A stretch of 64,000 bases of DNA from Roseovarius sp. THAF27. GTDB taxonomy: Bacteria; Pseudomonadota; Alphaproteobacteria; Rhodobacterales; Rhodobacteraceae. Each line of letters begins with the position of its first letter. Position 1 is the first letter of the stretch. Of this stretch, positions 1 through 9,500 are shown piece after piece. The position numbers were made by a program, and so were the translations under genes. The stretch lies in the NCBI RefSeq assembly GCF_009363655.1, contig NZ_CP045393.1, positions 1,798,001 to 1,862,000 on the forward strand, written 5' to 3'. The notes below the pieces were generated by a model. That model was not told the DNA's origin. It ran no database searches and saw nothing but the letters and a program-made list of their open reading frames with translations.

Positions 1-163
1 TAGCGCCGGAGCCGCTGCCGATATCCAACATCCGGGCGCCCGCGACCGGCGCGTGCTCGACCACGCGCGCCACTTCCTCCGGCCCTCCGGAGGACAGATA
101 TCCCTCGCCCCACAGCGCCTCGAGCAAGGCGATGTGGCGGTCATCGTAGTTCAGGTCGCTCAT
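1..163 (-). CDS. SAM-dependent methyltransferase, N-terminal part (cut by window edge)
   Basis: Only about 54 codons are visible; the gene continues beyond position 1. The translation begins MSDLNYDDRHIALLEALWGE and reaches a glycine-rich motif I (MLDIGSGSG), the SAM-binding loop of class I methyltransferases. The start ATG overlaps the stop of the upstream Rieske gene by 4 bp (ATGA, 160-163), so the two are translationally coupled in one minus-strand operon. The opening stretch with 'GEGYLSSGG' resembles the small-molecule N-methyltransferase group that includes phosphoethanolamine and glycine/sarcosine methyltransferases. That assignment is an inference from context and a short fragment. 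Confidence 0.75.
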   Translation of the reverse strand, partial: MSDLNYDDRHIALLEALWGEGYLSSGGPEEVARVVEHAPVAGARMLDIGSGSGA

Positions 164-1365
164 GTCCGGGCCTCGTGTTGCCGCAGGGTGGTCTGATAGG
201 CGTCGATGAAGCGCGCGAGATAGCCCTCCATCGGCACCAGCGGGCCGGGCACGTAGTGCCGCGATGCCACGCCGCGCGCGTTGTCCTCGACGATGCGCTT
301 GTCAGCCTTCGTGGTCACATCCCACAGCCATGTCAGGCGACCCAGGTCATAGTCGCGGCCCGCCCGCGCGTCGGCATGGACCATCCAGATGATCTCCTGC
401 GCGCAGGTGTCCGTGTCGATGGGCAGAAACCGATACAGCACCGCGTGATCGCAATAGAGCAGCATCGGGTTGAGAAACCCCACATACACATCCGACGCGC
501 CGCCGTCATGGCCGCCGATCTGCCCCAGCAAGGGCGCCAGCGGCGTGCCGTCCTCGCTTCCGGTCAGGAACCCGTCGTAAAGGGCATAGCGGTTATAGGC
601 ATAATCCGCCCCGGGCGCAGGCGCGTGCTTTCCGACCCGATCGATGAAATCGGTGGGAACGTTGCAGGCGGCCGATCGGGCCGCCATCGCCTCGTTTAAC
701 GGTGTGACGCGCTCGTCCGACATGTGGGTGGCATGGCTGCGCGAGAATTCCGGATGCGCCGGAGTGCAATGGTAACACTCGTTGTAATTCTCCAGCAGCA
801 GCTTCCAGTTGGCGGCAACCGGATAGATCTCGCGGTGTGCGACCTTGGTGTTTGCCAGGTCGAATGGTGCCAGGCAGGGCGTCAGGTGCGTTCGCATCGG
901 TGCGAAATCCGGCGGATCGTCGGCCAGCGAGACATAGATCAGCCCTTCCATGATCTCGACCGCAACAGGAAATAGCCCCAGCGCGCTCTTGTCGTGATGC
1001 TCTTCCAGCATCCGCGCGCTGAACAGGCTGCCATCCAGGTTGAACACCCACGCGTGATAGGGGCAGGTCAGACGCCGCACGTTCCCCCGTGCCTCGATGC
1101 ACAGGCGAGAGCCCCGGTGCCTGCAGACATTGGCAAAGGCACGCACGTCGCCATCGTTGTCGCGGCAGACGATCACGCTGTCCTTGAGGATATCGAACAC
1201 GAGGTAGTCGCCGCAGTCCGGTATCTCCGACACGTGTCCGGCCAGCATCCACTCGCGCCCAAAGACCGCGCGGCGGTCCGCCTCGAACACCGCAGGCGAG
1301 GTATAGAACGCCTGCGCCATCGCGTGGCCGTCCTGCTGGGCGTCGATCAGGTCGGTGACATGCAT
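160..1365 (-). CDS. Rieske-type oxygenase alpha subunit (betaine/aromatic ring-hydroxylating family)
   Basis: A 401-residue protein. The Rieske [2Fe-2S] ligands are visible as C81-x-H83 and C101-x2-H104, and the mononuclear iron site as NECYHCTPAHP with H199 and H204. Length and layout fit the alpha subunit of Rieske non-heme oxygenases. The ECYHC version of the iron motif resembles GbcA/stachydrine demethylase-type enzymes that oxidatively demethylate quaternary amines. I chose the ATG at 1365 because it lies 5 bp past the stop of the upstream transporter gene with a GGGG box before it; an in-frame start at 1410 would overlap that gene by 41 bp. No reductase partner is visible nearby. Substrate is inferred from neighbours (transporter, methyltransferase). 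Confidence 0.85.
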   Translation of the reverse strand: MHVTDLIDAQQDGHAMAQAFYTSPAVFEADRRAVFGREWMLAGHVSEIPDCGDYLVFDILKDSVIVCRDNDGDVRAFANVCRHRGSRLCIEARGNVRRLTCPYHAWVFNLDGSLFSARMLEEHHDKSALGLFPVAVEIMEGLIYVSLADDPPDFAPMRTHLTPCLAPFDLANTKVAHREIYPVAANWKLLLENYNECYHCTPAHPEFSRSHATHMSDERVTPLNEAMAARSAACNVPTDFIDRVGKHAPAPGADYAYNRYALYDGFLTGSEDGTPLAPLLGQIGGHDGGASDVYVGFLNPMLLYCDHAVLYRFLPIDTDTCAQEIIWMVHADARAGRDYDLGRLTWLWDVTTKADKRIVEDNARGVASRHYVPGPLVPMEGYLARFIDAYQTTLRQHEART

Positions 1366-1369
1366 CGGA

Positions 1370-2491
1370 TCAATCCCCGAATACGACGATCGATTCCGCC
1401 CCCCAGCCAACCGTGACCGGGCTGCCGGGCGGAACTACCGACCGGCCCGCCGTGTTGCGCATCGAGATGCTCAGCGGCGCGTCCCGGCCGGGCAGGCGCA
1501 CCTTGTAATAGGTCATGTCGCCGTAATACTCGGTATCGACCACCTCGCCCTCGACCTTGTTTTGCGACCAGTCGTTCTGGTCGAAGAGCACCGTCAGCAT
1601 CTCGGGCCGCACGCCGACGGTGCCGATGCTGTCGGGGGTAATGTCGTCGCCCAGACCGTCGCGCGGCAGCTCGACCTTGCCAAGGGCGTCGATATCCAGC
1701 GTCAGGTGCGTGCCGGTCTGATCAGTCACCTTGGCCGACAGGAAATTCATCACCCCGATAAAGGACGCCACCCGCTTGTTGACCGGGCGCCGGTACAGGC
1801 CCTCGGGCGTGTCCAGCTGCTCGATCTGCCCCTCAAACATCACCGCGATCCGGTCGGACATGATCAGCGCTTCCTCCTGGTCGTGGGTGACCAGGATGAA
1901 GGTGATCCCGATAGAGCGTTGCAGGCTGCGCAGCTCCACCTGCATCTGGTCGCGCAGCTTCTTGTCCAGCGCCGACAGCGGCTCGTCCAGCAGGATCACC
2001 TTGGGTTTCATCACCAGCGCGCGCGCCAGCGCCACGCGTTGACGCTGACCACCCGAAAGCTCGTGCGCCTTGCGCTTGCCATAGCCTTCCATGTCCACCA
2101 GCGACAGAACCTCGGCCACCTCGCGGGCGATGTCTTTTTTCGGCATCTTCCGCGTCTTCAGGCCATAGCCCACGTTTTCCTCCACGTTCAGGTGGGGGAA
2201 GATCGCGTAGCTCTGAAACACCATGTTGGTGGGCCGGTCGTTGGCCGGAATGCCCTCCATGTTCTTGCCGTCGATGGCGATGGTGCCGGTGGTCGTGGGC
2301 TCGAACCCCGCGATGGTGCGCAACAGGGTCGTCTTGCCGCAGCCCGACGGGCCCAGCAGCGAAAAGAACTCGCCCTCGCGGATATCGGCGGTGATGCCGT
2401 GCAGCGCCGTGAAACTGCCGAATTTCTTGACCACGTCGCGAATCTCGATCATCGGCGTCTTATCGTCTTGCATGTCACTCGTTCCGCTCAT
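1370..2491 (-). CDS. ABC transporter ATP-binding protein, PotA/spermidine-putrescine type
   Basis: A 373-residue ATPase with Walker A (GPSGCGKTT, about residue 50), the ABC signature LSGGQRQR, Walker B (VILLDEPLSALD) and switch His (VTHDQEEA). A C-terminal TOBE-like domain of about 120 residues is typical of the PotA/MalK branch. It couples ATP hydrolysis to import through the two permeases encoded just upstream. The start at 2491 lies 3 bp after the preceding permease stop; ATGs at codons 7 and 14 are also possible. The operon sits between two Rieske oxygenase genes, suggesting uptake of a methylated amine rather than a polyamine, but specificity cannot be read from the ATPase. Confidence 0.93.
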   Translation of the reverse strand: MSGTSDMQDDKTPMIEIRDVVKKFGSFTALHGITADIREGEFFSLLGPSGCGKTTLLRTIAGFEPTTTGTIAIDGKNMEGIPANDRPTNMVFQSYAIFPHLNVEENVGYGLKTRKMPKKDIAREVAEVLSLVDMEGYGKRKAHELSGGQRQRVALARALVMKPKVILLDEPLSALDKKLRDQMQVELRSLQRSIGITFILVTHDQEEALIMSDRIAVMFEGQIEQLDTPEGLYRRPVNKRVASFIGVMNFLSAKVTDQTGTHLTLDIDALGKVELPRDGLGDDITPDSIGTVGVRPEMLTVLFDQNDWSQNKVEGEVVDTEYYGDMTYYKVRLPGRDAPLSISMRNTAGRSVVPPGSPVTVGWGAESIVVFGD

Positions 2492-2494
2492 GGT

Positions 2495-3310
2495 TCAAAC
2501 CCCCGCCAGCGTGGTGTCCACACCCTGCCGGCTGGCACTGCGCCGGCGCAGCGCTTCGGCGGCGATCAGCAGCAGGACCGAAACGGCCAGCAGGATCGTG
2601 CCCAGCGCCATGACCGACGGCAGCTTGGCCGGAAAGCGCAGCTGGCTCCAGATATAGACCGGCAGGGTCACGTCGGTTCCGGTCAGGAAGAAGGCGATGA
2701 TGAACTCGTCGAGGCTGATGGTGAAGGTGATCAGCAGGCTGGATATCACGCCCGGCAGCACCAAGGGCAGCGTCACGCGCCGGAACGTGCCCCAGCGCGA
2801 CTCGCCCAGATCGAACGAGGCTTCCTCCAACTCGCGGTCCAGCCCGCGGAAGGCCGAGCTGAGGATGGCGATGGAAAAGGGCGTGCAGATCAGCACATGC
2901 CCCGCCACCACCGTCCACAGCGACAGCGGCATGCCCAACTGGTTCAGCATCACCAAGAGCGCCACCGCCACGATGATCTCGGGCAGCACCAGCGGCAGCA
3001 TGATCAGCCCGACGATCCCGGTCTTGCCGGGGAACATGAACCGGGCCGAGGCGCGCGCGGCGAAGGCGCCCAGAAGCGTGCTCAGCACCGCCGTGGTCAG
3101 CCCCACGATCATCGAATTGCCCAGCGCGGTATGCAGCGTGTCGGTGTGCCACAGGCCCACGAACCATTCGGTCGTAAAGCCCGAAAGGGGGAAGGCGATG
3201 ATCGTCGAGGTGTTGAACGCAAAGAGCGGCAGCAGGATGACCGGCGCATAGAGAAAGATCATGTAGACCACGGCGTAGATCGTCAGCCACTTGACCGAGA
3301 GCCATTTCAT
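2495..3310 (-). CDS. ABC transporter permease, PotC-like
   Basis: A 271-residue inner-membrane protein with about six hydrophobic segments and the EAA coupling-loop region (EASFDLGESRWGTFRRV) that contacts the ATPase. It corresponds to the second permease (PotC class) of the spermidine/putrescine/iron import family. Its ATG overlaps the stop of the other permease gene by 4 bp (3307-3310), a sign of translational coupling, and it runs straight into the ATPase gene. A periplasmic binding protein is not found next to it in this window. Confidence 0.92.
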   Translation of the reverse strand: MKWLSVKWLTIYAVVYMIFLYAPVILLPLFAFNTSTIIAFPLSGFTTEWFVGLWHTDTLHTALGNSMIVGLTTAVLSTLLGAFAARASARFMFPGKTGIVGLIMLPLVLPEIIVAVALLVMLNQLGMPLSLWTVVAGHVLICTPFSIAILSSAFRGLDRELEEASFDLGESRWGTFRRVTLPLVLPGVISSLLITFTISLDEFIIAFFLTGTDVTLPVYIWSQLRFPAKLPSVMALGTILLAVSVLLLIAAEALRRRSASRQGVDTTLAGV

Positions 3311-4173
3311 CGCACGCGTCCTCCCAGTTTCTTGCCGGCAAAGAAGATGCCCGCGCTGATCAGCCCGATCACCACCATCGCCGACACCGCCAGCGCCGCG
3401 CCCAGCGGCGCGTTGTTGGCCTTGCCGAACTGGATCTGGATCATGTTCGAGATCATCAGCCCGTCGGTGCCGCCCACCAGCCGCGGCGTGATGAAATCGC
3501 CCACCGTCGGGATCAGCACGATCAGGGTCGAGGCCACGATGCCCGGCATCGCCAGCGGCAGCGTCACGCGAAAGAACCGCCGCACCGGCCCGTCGCCAAG
3601 GTCGGTCGCCGCCTCCAGCAGGGAGCGGTCGATCTTCTCCAGCGCCACGAAGATGGGCAGGATCGCGAAGGGCGCCCAGGCATGGGCCAGCGTGATGACG
3701 ACAGCGTTCAGGTTGTAAAGCAGGAACGTCAGCGGTTCCTCGATGAACCCCAGGCCCATCAGCGTGGTGTTGAAGACGCCGTTATAGCCCAGGATCACCT
3801 TCCACAGGAACACCCGCAGAAGGTAGCTTGTCCAGAACGGGACCGTGATCAGGAACAGCCACAGCGCCTTGCGCTTCCTGACGTGGAAAGACAGGTAATA
3901 GGCGATGGGAAAGGCCAGCAGCACCGTCACCACCGTCACGATCAGCGAGATCTTCAGCGACCGCCACATCAGCACCTGGTACAGCGGCTGCGTCCACGCC
4001 TCGCGGTAATTGTCCAGCGTCAGCGTCGTGTCGATCGTCAGGTAATCCTGCGTCCAGAAGCTGAAGGTGACCACCATCAACAGCGGCGCGGCCAGCATCA
4101 CCAGCACATAGCCGAATGTGGGGCTGATCAGCTTGAGGCCCTGTCCCGCCTCTCGGTCAAAGCGCCATGCCAT
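3307..4173 (-). CDS. ABC transporter permease, PotB-like
   Basis: A 288-residue multi-pass membrane protein starting MAWRFDREAGQGLK, then a first membrane segment. The EAA loop is visible as EAATDLGDGPVRRFFRVTLP. It is the PotB-class permease and pairs with the PotC-like protein downstream. The ATG at 4173 is preferred: longer in-frame versions add Arg-rich sequence that runs into the upstream Rieske gene end. First gene of the three-gene transporter set; the upstream Rieske gene stops 34 bp away, so all six minus-strand genes may form one transcript. Confidence 0.9.
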   Translation of the reverse strand: MAWRFDREAGQGLKLISPTFGYVLVMLAAPLLMVVTFSFWTQDYLTIDTTLTLDNYREAWTQPLYQVLMWRSLKISLIVTVVTVLLAFPIAYYLSFHVRKRKALWLFLITVPFWTSYLLRVFLWKVILGYNGVFNTTLMGLGFIEEPLTFLLYNLNAVVITLAHAWAPFAILPIFVALEKIDRSLLEAATDLGDGPVRRFFRVTLPLAMPGIVASTLIVLIPTVGDFITPRLVGGTDGLMISNMIQIQFGKANNAPLGAALAVSAMVVIGLISAGIFFAGKKLGGRVR

Positions 4174-4207
4174 CAAGTTGCGCCTCTGCCGGAGACGGGT
4201 CCGGTAC

Positions 4208-5422
4208 TCATTCGGCGGCGACTTTCTGCGCCAGCAACTCGGCGTTGCGCGCGGCCACCGTGCCCTTGGGCGGCTCATTCTCGTTCAGCACCGGGAACAG
4301 CTCGCGCAGGCAGTCGTGATAGCTGCGCACGGTGTTTTCCAGGTCCGACAGGATCACCCCGTCATAGCCGCTCGAAAACGCAGCCTCCCACGACCAGCGC
4401 ACCAGTTCCTCGTCCTCTTCCGAGGTCAGCCTGTCGATCCGGCTGCTGAGATAGCGCGACAGCCGCATCCGGCGGTCTTCGTTGCCCAGCCTGTAGGTCG
4501 TTCCGCGCTGCATGGTCCTGCCATACTCCACCGGGAATTCCTGGTAGAATTTGACACAATCGGGGTAAATGCCAAGCACGCAATTCGGAAAAATGCCGAT
4601 ATAAAGCCAGGCTTTGGCGTGGCTCTCGTCCAGCTCGGGTGGCGCTTGCAGAATGGACGTATAGGCCCGCACGCTCCACAGGCGGTGATTGGCTTCGCGG
4701 AACTCGGAATAGGAGCGCGAGGCGCCGTCCTGGAAATCCTCGTCGTAGTAATTGGACCCGAACAGGTCCTGCAGGCCCGGATGCGCCATGGGCACGTGAT
4801 AGCCTTCGTTGTCCACATCGCGAATGCACTTCCAGTTCACCTCCGCCACGTCGGCATAAAAGCCTTCGCCCGAGGGCATCAGCCCTTCAAGGTCGTACTG
4901 GTCGATCTCGTCGTCGAAGCGCGACAGCACCTCGGATATCGCCGGTTGCGGGCCGGGCCGGAACCGCACGAAGACGAACCCCCGCCACAGGTCCAGCTCG
5001 ATCGCCTTCAGGCCAAAGGCGACGGGATCCAGCTCGGGCAGGGTGTCGGGCTGCGCCGCGCCGCGCAACGTGCCGTCCAGGTTATAGACCCAGCCGTGAA
5101 ACGGGCAGATGATCGCGTTCTTGCAATTGCCCTGTTCGCCGGCCACCACCCGCGATCCGCGATGCCGGCACAGGTTGTGAAAGGCGCGCAGCTCGCCATC
5201 CTTGCCACGGATCACCAGCGCGCGTTCGCCCACGCAGTCCAGCGTGACGAAATCACCGGCCTCCGGCAGGTCGTTGGCATGGCACACAAGCTGCCAATGC
5301 GCGCGGAACAGCAGGTCCTTTTCCATCTCCAGCATCTCGGTGTTGAAGTAACTCCAGGCGGGCAGTCCCTTGCGGTCATGGTCATTGGGCAGGTCTATGG
5401 CCTGTGTGGCAGGGGGGGTCAT
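4208..5422 (-). CDS. Rieske-type oxygenase alpha subunit, second copy
   Basis: A 404-residue Rieske oxygenase, paralogous to but clearly different from the one at 160-1365. Cluster ligands are C85-x-H87 and C106-x2-H109; the catalytic iron motif reads DVDNEGYHVPMAHP. The start at 5422 is supported by GGAG about 7 nt upstream. It is probably the promoter-proximal gene of the minus-strand amine operon: an AT-rich stretch with a perfect 12-bp palindrome (5467-5478) lies 45 bp upstream. The family hydroxylates N-methyl groups or rings; the transporter and methyltransferase neighbours favour oxidative N-demethylation. Two different alpha subunits in one operon suggest two successive substrates or two related compounds. 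Confidence 0.87.
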   Translation of the reverse strand: MTPPATQAIDLPNDHDRKGLPAWSYFNTEMLEMEKDLLFRAHWQLVCHANDLPEAGDFVTLDCVGERALVIRGKDGELRAFHNLCRHRGSRVVAGEQGNCKNAIICPFHGWVYNLDGTLRGAAQPDTLPELDPVAFGLKAIELDLWRGFVFVRFRPGPQPAISEVLSRFDDEIDQYDLEGLMPSGEGFYADVAEVNWKCIRDVDNEGYHVPMAHPGLQDLFGSNYYDEDFQDGASRSYSEFREANHRLWSVRAYTSILQAPPELDESHAKAWLYIGIFPNCVLGIYPDCVKFYQEFPVEYGRTMQRGTTYRLGNEDRRMRLSRYLSSRIDRLTSEEDEELVRWSWEAAFSSGYDGVILSDLENTVRSYHDCLRELFPVLNENEPPKGTVAARNAELLAQKVAAE

Positions 5423-5466
5423 GGCTAACTCCAGGTTGGTCGCTGCGCATACCTTATCAAGTTTTA

Positions 5467-5478
5467 TTGAGCGCTCAA
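5467..5478. promoter_or_regulatory. Palindromic operator candidate
   Basis: TTGAGCGCTCAA is a perfect 12-bp palindrome inside an AT-rich region (flanks TTTA and ATAAA) 45 bp upstream of the Rieske gene start at 5422. Size and symmetry resemble TetR/BetI-type operators. No regulator gene is adjacent, so the binding protein is unknown. Confidence 0.4.
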
Positions 5479-6374
5479 ATAAATTAATTCTGAACCAGCA
5501 GAGAGCCTTGGCTTTCCCGTGGACTTGCTGCTGGTTTCCGATCTGCCGGGCCGGCCGCGTCATATTAGTGGCCGATTTCCCGCAATTCGCGTGTCGTCGA
5601 GCGTCCCGGCGTCACCGGCGGCGGGGCCGGTCTGCGATCCCCCGCGGCGGGTCCGCAGGCCCGCGCGCCATGCAATCGGTCGCTCCAGCGGGGGCGGTTC
5701 AATCCCGAAACGTGACGATTCGGGCAAAATGTGGCGCGATCGTTTCCGGTTCGGAACAAAAGGCCTGAAACGATGCCGATTGACGCAGGGTCAGCCAACA
5801 GCCGAATTTCACGGCCATCAAACTCCCGCCACATTCAAAACGATTTAGATTTCGGGGTGGTTCGGAAACAATGCACAGCTTAAGGTTGCAGGGCGGCAAA
5901 ATGGCAGGGCACAACCCTCATGTTTTGTTGGCTCCACGCCAAGGCGGCCTCGGATGCGCGCGGAAACAATCGCCAGATTTGCAGCTTTTCGGCTGCCATA
6001 ATCCACGCATTTAAAAGGCAATTTCGGAAACTGCATCGACAGTTTTCTGACAAATTTCACTTTGTGCGATCCGGGCAATCCCGTACAACGAGTTCAGCCC
6101 AACTGGGGGGCGATGTCTGTAGGTCACGGGGGCGACCGCACGAGACGCACCAACATTCCGGTGCGTGGAAGATGCGATCGTCGGGTTGCTTTGGCGGCTG
6201 GCCGAGAGCGAATGGACGCGACGTGCGAACGTTGCGCCATTCCCGCGATATTGTGGGTCTTTCCCTCCTGAAATGAGGTTCGTGCAGGTTGCCCCTGACC
6301 GTCACATCGTCGGCAGTGGGTCTTGGTTATTGGTCTGGCGAACCGCCGATGCGGGGCGTCGAATGGAGAAAACG
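5479..6374. other. Long divergent intergenic region, no convincing gene
   Basis: About 0.9 kb between the minus-strand amine operon and the plus-strand RTX/Hint locus. It is less GC-rich than its surroundings, especially 5900-6060. The short reading frames on both strands lack ribosome sites, family motifs and the third-position bias of neighbouring genes. An imperfect hairpin (ACGCACC with GGTGCGT) lies near 6144-6166. It probably holds promoters for both directions; nothing more can be supported. Confidence 0.5.
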
Positions 6375-6548
6375 ATGGTGACTTTTGTTCCCACACATGG
6401 GTCCGACCCGATCAGTCTGAAAATGCCCGTGCATGAGGGCAGGGCGATGGGCACCGGCTCGAACGCTTCTCCGACCTCGTTTGCACACGTCGCCGGCACT
6501 GGTGGCACTTTCCTCAACTTCGGCGCTCGCGCCACCACGGGAGTATGA
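6375..6548 (+). CDS. Small ORF coupled to RTX/Hint gene, hypothetical
   Basis: A possible 57-residue protein beginning MVTFVPTHGSDPISLKMPVH, preceded by GGAG 6 nt upstream of the ATG (an in-frame ATG at 6363 exists too). Its TGA at 6546-6548 lies 4 bp before the ATG of the giant RTX/Hint gene, inside that gene's ribosome-site region. It has no signal peptide, membrane segment or motif I recognise. It could be a leader peptide controlling translation of the large gene, a small secreted product, or chance. Confidence 0.35.
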   Translation: MVTFVPTHGSDPISLKMPVHEGRAMGTGSNASPTSFAHVAGTGGTFLNFGARATTGV

Positions 6549-6552
6549 TTTC

Positions 6553-9500
6553 ATGACCTTTTCAAGCGGCGGAACGATTTCAGGGCGCCTGTTCTCGGAC
6601 AGCGATGGCGACAACACTGAAAACAATGGCACCGGCGGGTACGACACCGGCCTGGCGGGCCTGCGGGTCGAACTCTACAAGGTCGATTCCCACGGCAACA
6701 AGTATTTCCTGGGATATACGCACACCGACGCGTCGGGCGCCTACGAGTTCACCGGCCTGCACACGTATCACAGCAAGTCCTACGTGGTGAAGTTCCCCAC
6801 CGAGGTGAACGGCGAGCCGCTGGTCAAGCAGAATGTCGGCGCCGAGAACGAGGACAGCGACGCCAATCAGCACTCCGGGTTCTCCGATCCCATTGCGGCG
6901 CCCTACAAATCAGGGGGCGACAAGAGCGCGCTCAACGTGGATGCCGGCTATACCTCCGACGCCCCGGCCGATGGCGCCGTCGACGGCGAGGATTTCGGCG
7001 AGGACATGGCCCTCGGCTATGACGACTCCAACGCGCCCACCGACCAGGGCGGCGACAAGATCACCAACGACGGCGACCTGATCTTCGGCAATGGCGGCGA
7101 CGACACGATCGACGGCGCAGGCGGCGACGACACCATTTACGGTGACAGCGGTGACGCCGGCACATTCGAAGGCCCGCGCGAAAGCTTCAACTGGGATCTG
7201 GTCTCGAGCCACCAGGCCGACAACACCGTCACCCAGAATACCGGCAGCGTGGACGTCACCTACACCCGGATCCTCGATACCGGGCACCACGAAAGCGACG
7301 TCGACAATCACACCAACCTGAACACCGCCGGCATCGACACGGGCGGCGAGTCGATCGACACCAACAGCTCGCTCTATTCGGAAACTTCCGGCAAGGGCAA
7401 CACCGGCAAGTTCCAATGGGAGTTTTCCAAGCCGGTCGGCGATCTGGAATTCAACATCAACGACCTCGACGGCGACGGGCTTGTCACCGTCACGGCCTAT
7501 GACGCCGACAACAACGCGATCGAAGTCGTCCTGCAGGGCGGCAAGGAAGTCGTCATCAACGGCAACGAGGCCGATGCCAACGGCCCGTACCAGAATCAGA
7601 ACGATCCCGACACGACCGTCCAGGTCACCATTCCCGGCCCGGTATCGAGGGTCGAGGTCTCGCACACGCAGAATGGCCATGACAATTCCGGCATCCACAT
7701 CACCGACATGTATTTCGACACCGGCTTCGATCCCGACCAGGATGGCGAGGGCGGCGATGATGTGATCACCGGCGGCGCGGGCGCGGACGTCATCTACGGC
7801 GAGGGCGGCAACGACACGTTCGTCGTCTCCACGTCTTCCGATGGCGATGGCGACACCATCGTCGGCGGCAACGGCCCGGACGACACGCTGGACAACGACA
7901 CGCTGGACTTGCGCGGCACCGGCAAGGTGACGATCACCGATGCGGCGGACGCCTCCGATGACGGCGCCCGCGCCGGCACCGTGACATTCGCCGATGGCTC
8001 GACCCTGGAATTCAGCCAGATCGAGACCATCCTGACCGATCCCCAGAACGAGGCGCCGACCGCGGTCGACGACACGGTCCCGGTGGACGAGGACGAAACC
8101 GTCACCTTCAACCCGACCGCCAACGACACCGACCCGGACGGCGACACGCTGACCGTGGACAGCATCGGCACGCCGGCCAACGGCACGCTGACCGACAACG
8201 GCGACGGCACCTATACCTACACGCCGAACGAGAACTTCAACGGCACCGACAGCGTCAGCTACACGGTCACCGATCCCTCGGGCGAAACCTCGACCGCGAC
8301 GATCACGTTCAACGTCGCCCCGGTCAACGACGCGCCCGACGCGGTCAACGACACGGCCACCACGGACGAGGAAACCACCGTCACGATCACGCCGCTGGAC
8401 AACGACACCGACGTGGACGGCGACACGCTGCGGATCACGGCGGCCACGGTCCCGTCCGACCAGGGCACGCTGACCTTCACCGACACCGAGATCCAGTTCA
8501 CGCCGGCCGATGACTTCTTCGGCGAGGCGACGATCAGCTACTCGATCACCGACGACAATGGCGGCACCGACACCGCCGAGATCGCGGTCACGGTGAACAA
8601 CGTCAACGACGCGCCCGAAGCGGTGGACGACACCGTCTCGACGCTGGAAGACGAATCCGTCACCTTCGACCCTGCGGCGAACGATACCGATCCCGATGGC
8701 GATACGCTGACCGTGACCTCGGTCACCGTCACCGATCCCACCCTGGGCAGCGCGGTCGTGAACGGCGACGGCACGGTCACCTTCACCCCGGCCACCGACT
8801 ATAACGGCCCGGTCGAGCTGACCTACACGGTCGAAGACCCCGACGGTCTGTCGGACACCGGCACCGTTCTGGTCAACGTGGGCCAGGTGCAGGACGCGCC
8901 CGAGGCTGCCGACGACACCGCCACCACGGCCGAGGACACGGCGATCGTTCTGACGCCGCTGGACAATGACACCGATCCCGATGGCGACACGCTCACCATT
9001 ACCGGCGCCAACGTCCCGTCCGAACAGGGCACGGTGACCTTCACCGCCACCACCGTCACCTTCACCCCCGCCGAGAACTTCAACGGCGAGGCGACGATCA
9101 GCTACACGATCACCGACGGCAACGGCGGCACCGACAGCGCCGAGATCGACGTGACCGTGACGCCGGTCAACGATGACCCGGTCGCGGTGGACGATATCGA
9201 GAACACGCTCGAGGACACGCCGATCACCTTCAACCCGGCGGCCAACGACACCGATGTCGACGGCGATCCGCTGGTGGTGTCCGCGGTCGATCCGATCGAC
9301 CCGGCGCTTGGCGAGGTGGTCCTGAACGGCGACGGCACCGTCACCTTCACGCCGGCCGAGAACTATAACGGCCCGGTCGAGTTCACCTATACCGTCAGCG
9401 ACGGGCAGGGCGGCACCGACACCGGCACCGCACTGGTCAACGTGGGCCCGGTCAACGACGCACCTGTCGCCGAGAACGACGATGGCGGCTCCACGCCGCA

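Noticed and set aside
1355..3718. 787-codon plus-strand frame opposite the ABC transporter genes
   Set aside because: Low-complexity His/Gln/Arg-rich translation, typical of the complement of GC-rich coding DNA; the minus-strand genes have clear motifs.
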